Assembly: GCA_905221605.1 (NCBI GenBank)
Contig: CAJNDS010000671.1
Coordinates: 29,017 to 93,016 of the forward strand
Origin: Symbiodinium natans
Taxonomy: Eukaryota; Sar; Dinophyceae; Suessiales; Symbiodiniaceae
Direction: 5' to 3'
Length of the DNA: 64,000 nt
Position numbers and translations under genes: made by a program
Notes under the pieces: generated by a model
The model's input: the letters and a program-made list of their open reading frames with translations, nothing else
Databases searched by the model: none
What the model was told of the DNA's origin: nothing
In this document: positions 1 through 9,147 of the stretch, piece after piece
Layout of the letters: each line of letters begins with the position of its first letter
Numbering within the stretch: position 1 is the stretch's first letter

Positions 1-203
1 GCCCCTGCTCACAGGGCTGAGGTTGCGGGGCTTCTGGGTTTAGGGTTTAGGGCTAGGGTTTAGGGTTTAGTGTTTAGGGCTTAGGGTTTAGGGTTTAGGG
101 GAGGAAGATGCAGCAGTTTAGGGCCTGTACATAGGGTTTCGGACATGAGGAGTGAGATGTAGCACGAGTGTTTCGGGGTTTGTGGGGACCTATGGGGAGG
201 GTT
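1..203. repeat. degenerate TTTAGGG-rich flank
   Basis: This is a run of imperfect heptamers (TTTAGGG with variants such as GCTAGGG and TTTAGTG) mixed with short unique sequence. It is the left flank of the retrotransposon. No gene is visible. Confidence 0.8.
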
Positions 204-208
204 TAGGG
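204..208. other. target-site duplication, left copy (TAGGG)
   Basis: TAGGG directly precedes the TG of the 5' LTR and is repeated at 9143-9147 right after the CA of the 3' LTR. Removing the element and one copy restores an in-register heptamer array, so the insertion hit a telomere-like repeat. Confidence 0.92.
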
Positions 209-663
209 TGTTTGTGTAAAGAGGCACTCATGTTCACTTGAAGCATCAGCCCCTGCGCAAGGATGACACGCTGAGCGCGTCCACTGAGGTCTTAACCATA
301 AACTATGCCAACGATGTTGGCTCAAGTCTCGGAGCAAATGCACGGAGTGCAGCTTGGTTTTCGGGTTCTTTCGGGTTCTTCCGGGTTTTGGGGTTTGGTT
401 TCCTCTTCCCGGTACCCTAGTCCCACCCCCTGTCCTGGTACCCTAGTCCTGCGACCCAGTCCAGGGTGTGAAGGGTGCGTTCGTTCAGGGGTTCAGGGCT
501 AAGAAGGTGGTTGATGATTGAGGTCCAAGGCGGAAGAGATGGCGGGGGATACTGATGATTTATCTAGGGTTTTGATGAACGATGTTCCTCTCCAGATGCT
601 GCCTCAATCTCCCACTCCATCACACTTCAGCAGAATCACCGAAAGCAGCCCTGACCAACATCA
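209..663 (+). repeat. 5' long terminal repeat
   Basis: This 455-bp repeat begins TGTTTGTG and ends CAACATCA and matches 8688-9142 base for base. It contains short internal duplications: a thrice-repeated CGGGTTCTT-like stretch at 359-383 and GGTACCCTAGTCC twice at 411-450. No TATA box is obvious, which fits dinoflagellate promoters. Its last 125 bases are in frame with, and open into, the polyprotein. Confidence 0.95.
317..326 (+). other. spliced-leader-like 10-mer in the LTR
   Basis: TTGGCTCAAG is identical to the 3' end of the conserved dinoflagellate trans-spliced leader, and GCCA sits a few bases upstream, as in the leader. It recurs at 8796-8805 in the 3' LTR. It may be a relict of a trans-spliced transcript that was reverse transcribed. 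Ten bases can also match by chance. Confidence 0.35.
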
Positions 664-3600
664 GGGTATGAGCCCAAACGCTCCAAGCAATCCCGCAGAA
701 GCGCAGCAGCAGCAGCATCAGCGTTCCTCACTTTCTGTCTCTGGCCAGGGCACACAAGTTGGGGATGTTGTCATGAATACGCCAGGTGCAGAGTTCCTTG
801 TCCGTCAAATGAACGAGATTAGATCTGCAAATGGTGACGTGGTCCGAATGATGCGACAGTTAGAGGGAAATCATTGGGATCTTATTGCTATGACTGGTAT
901 GGATCAAGTGCAGCAGAACCTTGAAGGCATTCGTCATGAGATGGAGCGTCGCACAAATCTGCTGGGCACTGGCCTGACAACCACTGTTGCTGGAATAGAG
1001 CAGCTGCGCGACGCAGCGTTGCAGAGTCGCCAGGCTTATGGCCAGGCGAGTGAAGCATGCAGCACCTTGACAAGTCAGATGAATGAGCTCGCTACAGCTG
1101 TGAGACATTTGAGTCAAAGGGTTGATGACCTAGAGGGCCAGGTGTTTCTTCAAGACGCTGTGAGCAAGCAAGTGAATGAGATCCGTGATCGTATAGCCGC
1201 ATTGGAGTTTCAAGCTGTAGCTGGAGGTGAATGGCCTGAAGCTGAAAGGAAAATCTTCCTGAAGGAGCATAAGCTACAATCCGACAAGACTTCATTGTGC
1301 ATTCACGATCTACAAGAGCAAGTGAGACAGCTCAATGAGAAAACCCAAGAAGAGAAGCGAGGTTCCTCGACACAGTTGGCGCTTGTCCTTGAACGTGTGG
1401 TTGGCGTTGAAAAGATTTGCAAGAAACTTCGTGAGCGTGACGAGGAGATCCAGGGTCACTTGAGTCACGTAATACCGCAGTCTATTGCCTCGGACGCAGG
1501 ACCCCAGCAGGAAAGCCAGGCGCCAGCAAGCCTTGGGGAACCGCAGACTTTTTCCATTGGAAGTGGGACGCCGCTTCAGGTCAATGAAAGGTCTGGTGAA
1601 GATGACTGGTGGGAGGCGTACGATGACAGACCAATCAGCTCTTGGTTGACAAAACCGCCGGGCCTTCCCATGGAATCAGCCTGGATGAATGAGGGTTGGG
1701 GTGCCAATGCCCCTACTCAGCCGCCTCCCCTTCCCAAAGAATTTCGTAGCTCGAGCCAGGATGGTTTCCATCTAGATGGACATGAGCTGAGAGTTGCAGG
1801 GGGCCAGTGGAAGTTGATGAAGGAGTTCCCGAGGATTCTTGAGCCGCGAGGTCAGGCATGGGAACGAGGCCTCCAATTCTCGCAGTATGCTACCGAAATG
1901 GTGTCCGTTGCATCGTGTATCGGTGCTGGGTTCGGAAAGTTCGTGAGGCACCAAATCGATGCAGCGTTGGGGCGCTTTCAACGGCGCATGGATGCCGGGG
2001 TTCATGACCCCGATGTTCCCCCTGTTGCCAGCGGATGCGAGGAGTTTGAGAGCAGGTTGGCTATGACTTTGCTTTCGCAGACGAGTGATGATATCAAACG
2101 AGGTGTGATTGAGTCAGCTGCGGGTCAAGTGGTTCCTTCATTAACGATCCTAGAAGCGATTCTTGAGCGCTACCAACCTGGTGGTATTGAAGAGAAGTCA
2201 AGCCTGACGTCGTTTTTGAGGAACCTGCCGCAGGCAAATACTTTCACTGAGTGTTTGGCAACACTTAGAAGGCTAAAGCTGGCTACATCCCGGATTCTTG
2301 TCCTTGGTTTGCCGAGTCATCCTCCACATGAAGCCATTTCTTCCTTGAACCACATGGTGAAAACTCTAGAAAAGAAGAGTCCCACCCTGAGTACGCGCTT
2401 GAATTTGCTTCGTCTTCGTCCTGAGATCTTGAATCCCACCGAAGAAGGTGTGAGTCTCCTGCAGACGGCGATTGAGGCAGAAGCACGGCGACTGGCAGCT
2501 GAGGAGTTCTCTAAGCCACATCACCCGAAAGGTTCTGATGCTGGAACTGGAGAGTATGAGATCACAGCTGCTAAGGGTAAAGGGAAAGGCAAGAAAGGAA
2601 AACCAACAGGTGATACCAAGTCAACTCCATGTGCATTCTTTAACACTGAGCGAGGGTGCTTGAAGGGAAAGGATTGCGAGTATTGGCATGGTGATCCTAA
2701 GGGGGCAAAAGCCAAAGGCAAGGGCAAGGGCAAGGAGGATTCAAAGACAAGGGCAGCGGCCAAGGAGGCTGAAGCGAAGGCCAAAGAGAAAGCTGAAGCA
2801 AGGGAGGCAAAAGCCAAAGCCAAGGCCGCAGCAAAGGAAGCAGCAGCAAGAGACAAACCGGACCCCAAGGCAAAGCCAGGTGCTAAAGCGAAGGCAGCAG
2901 CACTTGTTGGAGCTGAGGCGAAGTCTGCTACATGTTATCGAGTGTGTGCAAACATGGCATTGCGTGAGAACGATCAACCTTCTGACGATGGTATCTCTTC
3001 CTCTTCAGAGCTTTCCGAACTGGATGGTGTTAGGAGCGATGACCTTACTCCGAGTGAATTCGGGGACGAGTTTCAGGAGGAGAGTGACGACGAGCCAGGT
3101 CCATGGATGTGGAGCTTGCGCTTGACGGGTTTGGAGTGGAAAATGTGGACTCATCCAGGCAACATCGTCACCAGGGCGCATGCGGAGTTTGAGCACATTG
3201 ATGATTATCGCAGTGTGGAGCATGGAGCATGGATTCTGCATAGGGCTGGGCAATTAGATGAGCTGCCGGCTGTGTTGAATGATGAATGGACCGTCACTGC
3301 TGTACACAATGTGTTGGTTCTGGATCCGGTCACGAGAGTCTTCAAGGGGGCCTTTGCCTTCGAGCTTGAGCGTGTAGATGTCCAGTCCAAGCTTCGTTTT
3401 GTGGTAGCGGTGGAAAGAAATCAGCCGTACGTAGAGCCATGGCCTGAGGATGTATGGTTTAATGAATGCATGAGATTCGGCTTCGGGGCTCCCACCGGGC
3501 ATGTCAGGGACCGAATTCCACTAGAGGAAATGTTGAATGGTCATGGATTTGGTCACCTAGCTGAGACCCTGGGTTTGTTAGGTGCCGAGTTTGCTGATGA

Positions 3601-6600
3601 TCTTGCCTTCCTGAGTCCTCGAGATTTGGTAGAGAATGGCATTCAACGGCAGGTTGCTGAGGACCTGTTTCAGCATGAAGGTGTCCTGTATGAAGTCCAC
3701 GCCTCTACGGGAGTCCAGGGTGTTCGGCTGGAAGAAGAACAGATTGAGGAACTTGCGTTCTCTTTATATGCATCTTGGCAGGCGGGAGAACCGGTGAGTG
3801 ATGAAGAGTACGACCCCGAAGTCCAACAAAGATTCCATGGCATGGTGCGTAGGCGGCGCCAAGGTGCTGCAAACATGTGTTGTGTCTCGGGCAATCGTGT
3901 TGAGAGTGATGGTTTTGTTCTCGTTGACAGCGGGGCCAACGAAGTGCTCCGTCCACAGACTAAGCGGCAATCCTCATTAGGTGAAGAAACGCTTCAGGTC
4001 ACTCTCGCGTCAGGGTCGCAGTGCGCAGCCACCTTGAACAAACATGGAGAGGTGTGCATGATCTCAGAGAATGGAGCCAAGGGAGAGTGGATCGTTGGAG
4101 TTAGGAAGATCATCGACATAGGAGGGGCTTTCAATTGGGACCAGAAGGGCGCTAGAATCTCGTACCCACATCCTTTCGAACACGCTAGGATTGTGAATGT
4201 TGACTGCGTTGTCACCAATGGCCTACCGTACATGAGATGGTCTGATTTCAAACTTGCGCGTATTGCACTCAGCAAGCATTATCGGATGCAGCAGAAGAGC
4301 ATTTGCAGTCACAAGGTTGTCACTGACATTCCCGAAATCCCTGTGATTCCCCCGGAGAGCCAGGTCATTGACTGGGTTGATGTGTTGGAGTTTCAGGAGG
4401 AGTCAGGGGATCACATTCAGGGATGCAAGGCTGTCGAAGTAATAACCAGTGAATCCTTTGCCGAAAAACTGCTTGAAAGGGATCATGTGGAGCATCATGA
4501 GGTTTTGGCAGCTGTGAAGATGGCAGATCTAAAGCCCTTGATCCTTCGTAGGAGCTCTAAGGTGGTAGGAGAACCATCGGTCGCGAAGCTGTGGGTCTTC
4601 GGGTCCTATGTTAGGGGCGGTCTGTGTGGAATCACGCGTGTCACCAAGCAGCACCCTTTCCTCACCAAACTTGCCACTAAGTTTATGAAGCAGCACACTG
4701 AGAATCCCTTTATGGCTATTGCTATAGCTGAGGATGTAGCTTTCAAGCCGCACCGTGATCCAAACGACGGCTCATTTGATTCCACGATTGTAGGTCTGAG
4801 TAGCTTTCAGGGCGGCCATCTGTGGACTGAAAATGCATCGAGTGACCTGGATGAGGACCAGGCAGTGTGGCGGTACACAGAAACGGATTCCGCACCTATT
4901 CCTGGAAAGCTCCACAGACTCGACGATGGTAGAGCAGCTTCTTTCTGTGCCACTCGTTGGCACGGTACAGAACCCTATGTTGGCAACAGAGTAGTGATGA
5001 TTTCATACATCCCCAAAGGATGGAAGGCCATCGATTTGAACATGCGATGTCGACTTGAACAGCTGGGCTTCCAACTGCCACGTCAGGATCTGGAGACGAG
5101 ACTTTGCGCAGCCAGTGACGCAGATGTTGCAGCTTTCAAAGCTTTGATTGCTCAGTCGTCAGAGGTCTTCTTGAACCCTGGAGCCGCAGTCACACTTGAG
5201 GAGCGAAACACACTTCAGCATGACACATACAAGCACAGTCAGCAGAAACATCCTTCCTCTCCTCTTTCTCCTGATGATGGTGATGATGATGAAGGGATTG
5301 AGGGTCGGGATGGCGTTTTGGGATGTGAGGGTTATGTTGGGGACGGGGTTCGTAGCGAGACAGAGCATCCATGGAAGAGCGCCTGTGACTTGGACTTGAA
5401 ATCTCCCCTCACACCCTCCCCTGAGGATGCTGTGCGAAAGGCTTGCCGGGAAGGTTTGTATGACAAGAGGAATCATGCCAGCGTGCAGGCGAGAGGCCAT
5501 CGTCGGCCCCACAGAAAATTGCCTGCAAAAGACATCAACGACGGGGTGATCTCGATTGACTTGAGTGGGCCACATAAGGAGTCATTTGCAGGGAATCGTT
5601 ACGCTTTAGTTGCGTGTGCACACATTGCTGAGGGCCTTGATTTGCCTTTTGTGCGAGGGATTCGCACTAAGGAGGCAGCAGTTGTGACAGAGGCGCTGCG
5701 AGATATCTTGAATCAGCTGGTGTCAATGGCTGAAGGGCAACAAATCACTTTCCGGATTCATTCTGATCAGGGTCGTGAGTTCACTGCTCGCCTGTCCGCT
5801 GAACAGCTTAAGACTTATAACCACTATCGTACTTTTGCGGTCCCTTACTCACATCAATCAAACGGGCGAGTAGAGAACTTGATCGACCAACTGAAAACGT
5901 CAACTGCCACAATGCTCTTGGGAGGGAAGCTGGATATGAGGTTCTGGGATGAACTAATGGTTCATGCTGCAAAACTTCGGCGCATGAGAGCGTTGAACCT
6001 GAAGATCCCCAAAGACCTTCCAGCTCCAGGTGACTACGTGTTGTCGCGACTGCCTAGGGATCAGATGCCAGACTTCCGAGATCGGACCGAGCCTGGAGTT
6101 TTCCTGGGTTTGTCGGAACATGTGGCAAACGGTTCTAAAGTGTTGGTGGAGCGTGACGGAAGAGTTCTTGTGCGGTATGCTCGGTTACCGATACTGCTTG
6201 ACAGAGAGAAGCCACGGTGGAGACTCGTGGAGAATCCTGGTAGTGATCAGAAGACCTGGGTTTCGGATAAAGGGCAAATTGCATGGGCTGCACCATCCGA
6301 TACGGACATCTTGACGGTGGAGGAAAAGCTAGGATGCAACATCGCAAGTCCGGATGAGGTGTTTGTGAGACTGAACAACTTGCTTGAGAAGACTCGAGGG
6401 TCTGAGGTTGAAAAGGAGATTTTCAATTTGTTCAGTCATGGCATCATCGCTCAGCTCCCAGAAGTTGCAGAGGCCCACATGGTTAGAACACATGAAGCTG
6501 GCGAGGAGGTTGAGGAGGAGCCTCACCCAGCAGATGAGAGTGAAGACTCATTTGGACACAAGTTCATGAAGTTTGTTGCTAGCCGGGCGGTGTCTGCTCC

Positions 6601-8452
6601 AGATGTTTCTGCGCCCGATAAGTCCGAGAAGTACATCACAAGGACCGACGAAGATGAACAAGAAGCAGAAGAGATTTTTCAAAACTTGTTGCGTGAAGCA
6701 CAGCAACGTCGTGGATCAGCAGAGGTTGTGCCTAACTCCGTCTTGACAGGTGAACGTGCTGAAAAATGGATTGAAGCAGTCCAGAAGGAATTGACCAGTG
6801 TAGAGAGCAAGGACGTTTTATTGCCTGTCCGACAGGGCTATGAACGAGAGGATCTACACTTGGAGGCTGGTGAAGAGATTCCCCGAACCATCCCAATGAA
6901 GCTTGTGCTATCCGAGAAACCGCTTACAGAACCTGACAGCTCTGCGAATTGCGATACAGATGGGCAAGGGTTTTTAGCGAAAGCACGTTTGGTTGCATGT
7001 GGCAATTTTCAAAACAATGAGTTCGCGAAGGACGAGCTATCAACCGAGAATGTGCCGTCCTGGATTGTGCGGCCCATGTACCATAAGCTTGCTCAGGAAC
7101 CAACTTGGATAGCAGGTGCGGCGGACATCTCAACGGCATTCCTGAACACTGTGCTTCGACGTGGTGAAGCACCGCTTTTGGATCCACCGGCTATCTTGAA
7201 ACGCTTGAAGCTGGTACCTCATGGGGTGAAGTATCTTCCTTTGCGGGCGTTGTATGGACTTCGGATCTCGCCCAAGGAATGGGCTAAAGACCGGGACTCA
7301 ACCTTGAACGGGAGTGTTCTTGAGCCTCGTGAGGGAGATGAGATGCCAGCAGTGCGGCTTGAGCCGCTTGATATTTGTGAGGGCCTTTGGCGACTGATTG
7401 ATGTGGCATCGGGCCAAGTGACGGGATTACTTACTTTGTACGTGGATGACGTGCTCGTTGTAGGGTGTCCTGAAATGGTATCACGATGCCTGGAGTTTAT
7501 CGGCCAGAAGTGGGCTATGAAGCTCCAAGGGTTCATTAGTCGTGAAGAGAGAACAATCAAGTGTGGAAGTTTGGGACAGCTTGAGCGCAAAACAGAGCTT
7601 GTTTTCCTTGGGGTGCAAATGAGTTTCAACATGGAGGGCGATGTCATCATCAGTCAGCGCGCGTGGATTCTACAGGAACTCCATCGACGACAGTGGCACC
7701 TTAAGGGCTGCGCAACTCTACCACAGCTTGAACTCAACGACGATGAAGTCAAGGATGAGGCCTATGAGCAGAATAAGCTTGAGTGCCAGCGAGAGCTAGG
7801 AACGCTCTTGTGGATGAGTACAAGATCACGGCCTGACATCGCCAGTACGGTTGGGATCTTGGCGTCGGAGTTGACTCATAGACCAAAACGGGTTTTGCAG
7901 TTGATTCGTCATGTGTGGCGTTACATCCGCGGAACATTGAACGTCTGTTTGACCTACAAAGCGCAGAAAAACATTCAGGAGTTCACGTGTTACAGTGACG
8001 CTTCGTTTGCACCCACAGCTGGAAGGTCGAGATCTGGCATGGTCTACATGCTAGGATCTAGCATTCTTGATTGGGCTTCCACGAAGCAAACACTGACGTC
8101 ATGGTCAGCTACCGAAGCGGAAACGGTTGCTATGTCAGAATGCTTAAGTCAGGGTGGACGCATGCAAGACACAGTGAACCAGCTGATTGGAGTGACGCTT
8201 CCCATCATGTTGCGATGCGACAATGCAGCTGCCATCATCTTAGCTTTGAGAGAATCCCTGCAGCCCCTGAAATGGAAAACGCGAGGCGTGGCGCTTCGGG
8301 CGAGCTGGTTGAGGGATTCCATTAGGGATCTCGAAGCTGGCGTTACCCACGAGCCGGGGGCAACCCTGGTAGCAGATTTACTCACGAAAACCCTCCCTCG
8401 AGTTCGGCTGCAAACTCTCAGAGAGAAGGTTGGACTTCTTGAACGAACTTGA
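539..8452 (+). CDS. Ty1/copia Gag-Pol polyprotein with embedded 2OG-Fe(II) dioxygenase-like domain
   Basis: The frame encodes 2,637 residues from the ATG at 539, which lies inside the LTR; the ATG at 668 (residue 44), just past the LTR, is an alternative start. Domains in order: a Gln-rich N-terminus, a coiled coil (about 80-290), a Gag capsid-like region (about 500-657), and a CCCH finger C698-x8-C707-x5-C713-x3-H717 between Lys/Gly- and Lys/Ala-rich tracts. Next come an acidic stretch (815-855) and a retropepsin DSG at D1130. A dioxygenase-like domain (about 1330-1495) carries H1405-x-D1407, a Gly-Gly-His-Leu strand, H1475 and R1484. Integrase follows with D1674, D1743 and E1779 (exact 35 spacing), but no clear HHCC finger. 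Reverse transcriptase has D2196 and YVDD at 2301-2304. RNase H has D2487, E2526/E2528, D2561 and a copia-type ADLLTK tail. The protein should form particles, copy the RNA and integrate it; protease presumably cleaves it. What the dioxygenase-like part acts on is unknown. Confidence 0.96.
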   Translation: MAGDTDDLSRVLMNDVPLQMLPQSPTPSHFSRITESSPDQHQGMSPNAPSNPAEAQQQQHQRSSLSVSGQGTQVGDVVMNTPGAEFLVRQMNEIRSANGDVVRMMRQLEGNHWDLIAMTGMDQVQQNLEGIRHEMERRTNLLGTGLTTTVAGIEQLRDAALQSRQAYGQASEACSTLTSQMNELATAVRHLSQRVDDLEGQVFLQDAVSKQVNEIRDRIAALEFQAVAGGEWPEAERKIFLKEHKLQSDKTSLCIHDLQEQVRQLNEKTQEEKRGSSTQLALVLERVVGVEKICKKLRERDEEIQGHLSHVIPQSIASDAGPQQESQAPASLGEPQTFSIGSGTPLQVNERSGEDDWWEAYDDRPISSWLTKPPGLPMESAWMNEGWGANAPTQPPPLPKEFRSSSQDGFHLDGHELRVAGGQWKLMKEFPRILEPRGQAWERGLQFSQYATEMVSVASCIGAGFGKFVRHQIDAALGRFQRRMDAGVHDPDVPPVASGCEEFESRLAMTLLSQTSDDIKRGVIESAAGQVVPSLTILEAILERYQPGGIEEKSSLTSFLRNLPQANTFTECLATLRRLKLATSRILVLGLPSHPPHEAISSLNHMVKTLEKKSPTLSTRLNLLRLRPEILNPTEEGVSLLQTAIEAEARRLAAEEFSKPHHPKGSDAGTGEYEITAAKGKGKGKKGKPTGDTKSTPCAFFNTERGCLKGKDCEYWHGDPKGAKAKGKGKGKEDSKTRAAAKEAEAKAKEKAEAREAKAKAKAAAKEAAARDKPDPKAKPGAKAKAAALVGAEAKSATCYRVCANMALRENDQPSDDGISSSSELSELDGVRSDDLTPSEFGDEFQEESDDEPGPWMWSLRLTGLEWKMWTHPGNIVTRAHAEFEHIDDYRSVEHGAWILHRAGQLDELPAVLNDEWTVTAVHNVLVLDPVTRVFKGAFAFELERVDVQSKLRFVVAVERNQPYVEPWPEDVWFNECMRFGFGAPTGHVRDRIPLEEMLNGHGFGHLAETLGLLGAEFADDLAFLSPRDLVENGIQRQVAEDLFQHEGVLYEVHASTGVQGVRLEEEQIEELAFSLYASWQAGEPVSDEEYDPEVQQRFHGMVRRRRQGAANMCCVSGNRVESDGFVLVDSGANEVLRPQTKRQSSLGEETLQVTLASGSQCAATLNKHGEVCMISENGAKGEWIVGVRKIIDIGGAFNWDQKGARISYPHPFEHARIVNVDCVVTNGLPYMRWSDFKLARIALSKHYRMQQKSICSHKVVTDIPEIPVIPPESQVIDWVDVLEFQEESGDHIQGCKAVEVITSESFAEKLLERDHVEHHEVLAAVKMADLKPLILRRSSKVVGEPSVAKLWVFGSYVRGGLCGITRVTKQHPFLTKLATKFMKQHTENPFMAIAIAEDVAFKPHRDPNDGSFDSTIVGLSSFQGGHLWTENASSDLDEDQAVWRYTETDSAPIPGKLHRLDDGRAASFCATRWHGTEPYVGNRVVMISYIPKGWKAIDLNMRCRLEQLGFQLPRQDLETRLCAASDADVAAFKALIAQSSEVFLNPGAAVTLEERNTLQHDTYKHSQQKHPSSPLSPDDGDDDEGIEGRDGVLGCEGYVGDGVRSETEHPWKSACDLDLKSPLTPSPEDAVRKACREGLYDKRNHASVQARGHRRPHRKLPAKDINDGVISIDLSGPHKESFAGNRYALVACAHIAEGLDLPFVRGIRTKEAAVVTEALRDILNQLVSMAEGQQITFRIHSDQGREFTARLSAEQLKTYNHYRTFAVPYSHQSNGRVENLIDQLKTSTATMLLGGKLDMRFWDELMVHAAKLRRMRALNLKIPKDLPAPGDYVLSRLPRDQMPDFRDRTEPGVFLGLSEHVANGSKVLVERDGRVLVRYARLPILLDREKPRWRLVENPGSDQKTWVSDKGQIAWAAPSDTDILTVEEKLGCNIASPDEVFVRLNNLLEKTRGSEVEKEIFNLFSHGIIAQLPEVAEAHMVRTHEAGEEVEEEPHPADESEDSFGHKFMKFVASRAVSAPDVSAPDKSEKYITRTDEDEQEAEEIFQNLLREAQQRRGSAEVVPNSVLTGERAEKWIEAVQKELTSVESKDVLLPVRQGYEREDLHLEAGEEIPRTIPMKLVLSEKPLTEPDSSANCDTDGQGFLAKARLVACGNFQNNEFAKDELSTENVPSWIVRPMYHKLAQEPTWIAGAADISTAFLNTVLRRGEAPLLDPPAILKRLKLVPHGVKYLPLRALYGLRISPKEWAKDRDSTLNGSVLEPREGDEMPAVRLEPLDICEGLWRLIDVASGQVTGLLTLYVDDVLVVGCPEMVSRCLEFIGQKWAMKLQGFISREERTIKCGSLGQLERKTELVFLGVQMSFNMEGDVIISQRAWILQELHRRQWHLKGCATLPQLELNDDEVKDEAYEQNKLECQRELGTLLWMSTRSRPDIASTVGILASELTHRPKRVLQLIRHVWRYIRGTLNVCLTYKAQKNIQEFTCYSDASFAPTAGRSRSGMVYMLGSSILDWASTKQTLTSWSATEAETVAMSECLSQGGRMQDTVNQLIGVTLPIMLRCDNAAAIILALRESLQPLKWKTRGVALRASWLRDSIRDLEAGVTHEPGATLVADLLTKTLPRVRLQTLREKVGLLERT
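664..675 (+). other. candidate tRNA primer-binding site
   Basis: GGGTATGAGCCC begins at the first base after the 5' LTR. Its complement GGGCTCATACCC resembles the anticodon arm of initiator tRNA-Met (GGGCTCATAACCC in many eukaryotes) with one base missing. Drosophila copia primes from an internal initiator-tRNA-Met fragment, so the match fits the family. The site lies inside the open frame and contains an in-frame ATG at 668. Confidence 0.5.
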
Positions 8453-8678
8453 CGCGCTTCGCATTGCTAACGGGAGCAATGGAAGAAGTTCTACTTTTGC
8501 TTCACTGGTGGCCTTTGTCCTGCATAAACGGTTCGGGTCCACTTGTGCTAATCTTTCCTTAGAAGCTCTGCCGAAGGAATAGTCCAGCAGAGTTGATGCA
8601 TGAGCGCTTTTGGGGGCCCAGAGAGCAGTGCCTGAAGGGTGCTGCGAGCATCAAGATTTGACATTTGAAACTCCCAGC
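8453..8678 (+). other. retrotransposon 3' untranslated region
   Basis: These 226 bases lie between the polyprotein stop and the polypurine tract. No further open frame or conserved motif is visible. Confidence 0.75.
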
Positions 8679-8687
8679 AAGGAGGAG
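8679..8687 (+). other. polypurine tract
   Basis: AAGGAGGAG directly abuts the TG of the 3' LTR, the expected site for plus-strand priming. It is short but uninterrupted purine. Confidence 0.8.
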
Positions 8688-9142
8688 TGTTTGTGTAAAG
8701 AGGCACTCATGTTCACTTGAAGCATCAGCCCCTGCGCAAGGATGACACGCTGAGCGCGTCCACTGAGGTCTTAACCATAAACTATGCCAACGATGTTGGC
8801 TCAAGTCTCGGAGCAAATGCACGGAGTGCAGCTTGGTTTTCGGGTTCTTTCGGGTTCTTCCGGGTTTTGGGGTTTGGTTTCCTCTTCCCGGTACCCTAGT
8901 CCCACCCCCTGTCCTGGTACCCTAGTCCTGCGACCCAGTCCAGGGTGTGAAGGGTGCGTTCGTTCAGGGGTTCAGGGCTAAGAAGGTGGTTGATGATTGA
9001 GGTCCAAGGCGGAAGAGATGGCGGGGGATACTGATGATTTATCTAGGGTTTTGATGAACGATGTTCCTCTCCAGATGCTGCCTCAATCTCCCACTCCATC
9101 ACACTTCAGCAGAATCACCGAAAGCAGCCCTGACCAACATCA
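8688..9142 (+). repeat. 3' long terminal repeat
   Basis: This repeat is identical to 209-663 and ends CAACATCA. It carries a copy of the first 125 bases of the polyprotein frame, which run into telomere-like repeat here and so encode nothing useful. Confidence 0.95.
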
Positions 9143-9147
9143 TAGGG
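9143..9147. other. target-site duplication, right copy (TAGGG)
   Basis: This is the partner of 204-208. It continues directly into TTTAGGGTCTAGGG, the other half of the target array. Confidence 0.92.

Larger units (their letters stand above)
209..9142 (+). mobile_element. complete Ty1/copia LTR retrotransposon, 8.9 kb
   Basis: The element is bounded by identical 455-bp direct repeats (209-663 and 8688-9142) that start with TG and end with CA. A 5-bp TAGGG duplication flanks it. The internal part holds one uninterrupted polyprotein in the order Gag, protease, integrase, reverse transcriptase, RNase H, which defines Ty1/copia. A polypurine tract lies directly upstream of the 3' LTR. LTR identity and the intact frame point to a very recent, possibly still active insertion. 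The open frame begins inside the 5' LTR. Confidence 0.97.

Noticed and set aside
238-502. Two short open frames in the 5' LTR, repeated at 8717-8981
   Set aside because: They are identical because the LTRs are identical. They overlap each other in different frames, and most of the sequence is GGGTTTT- and CCC-rich low complexity.
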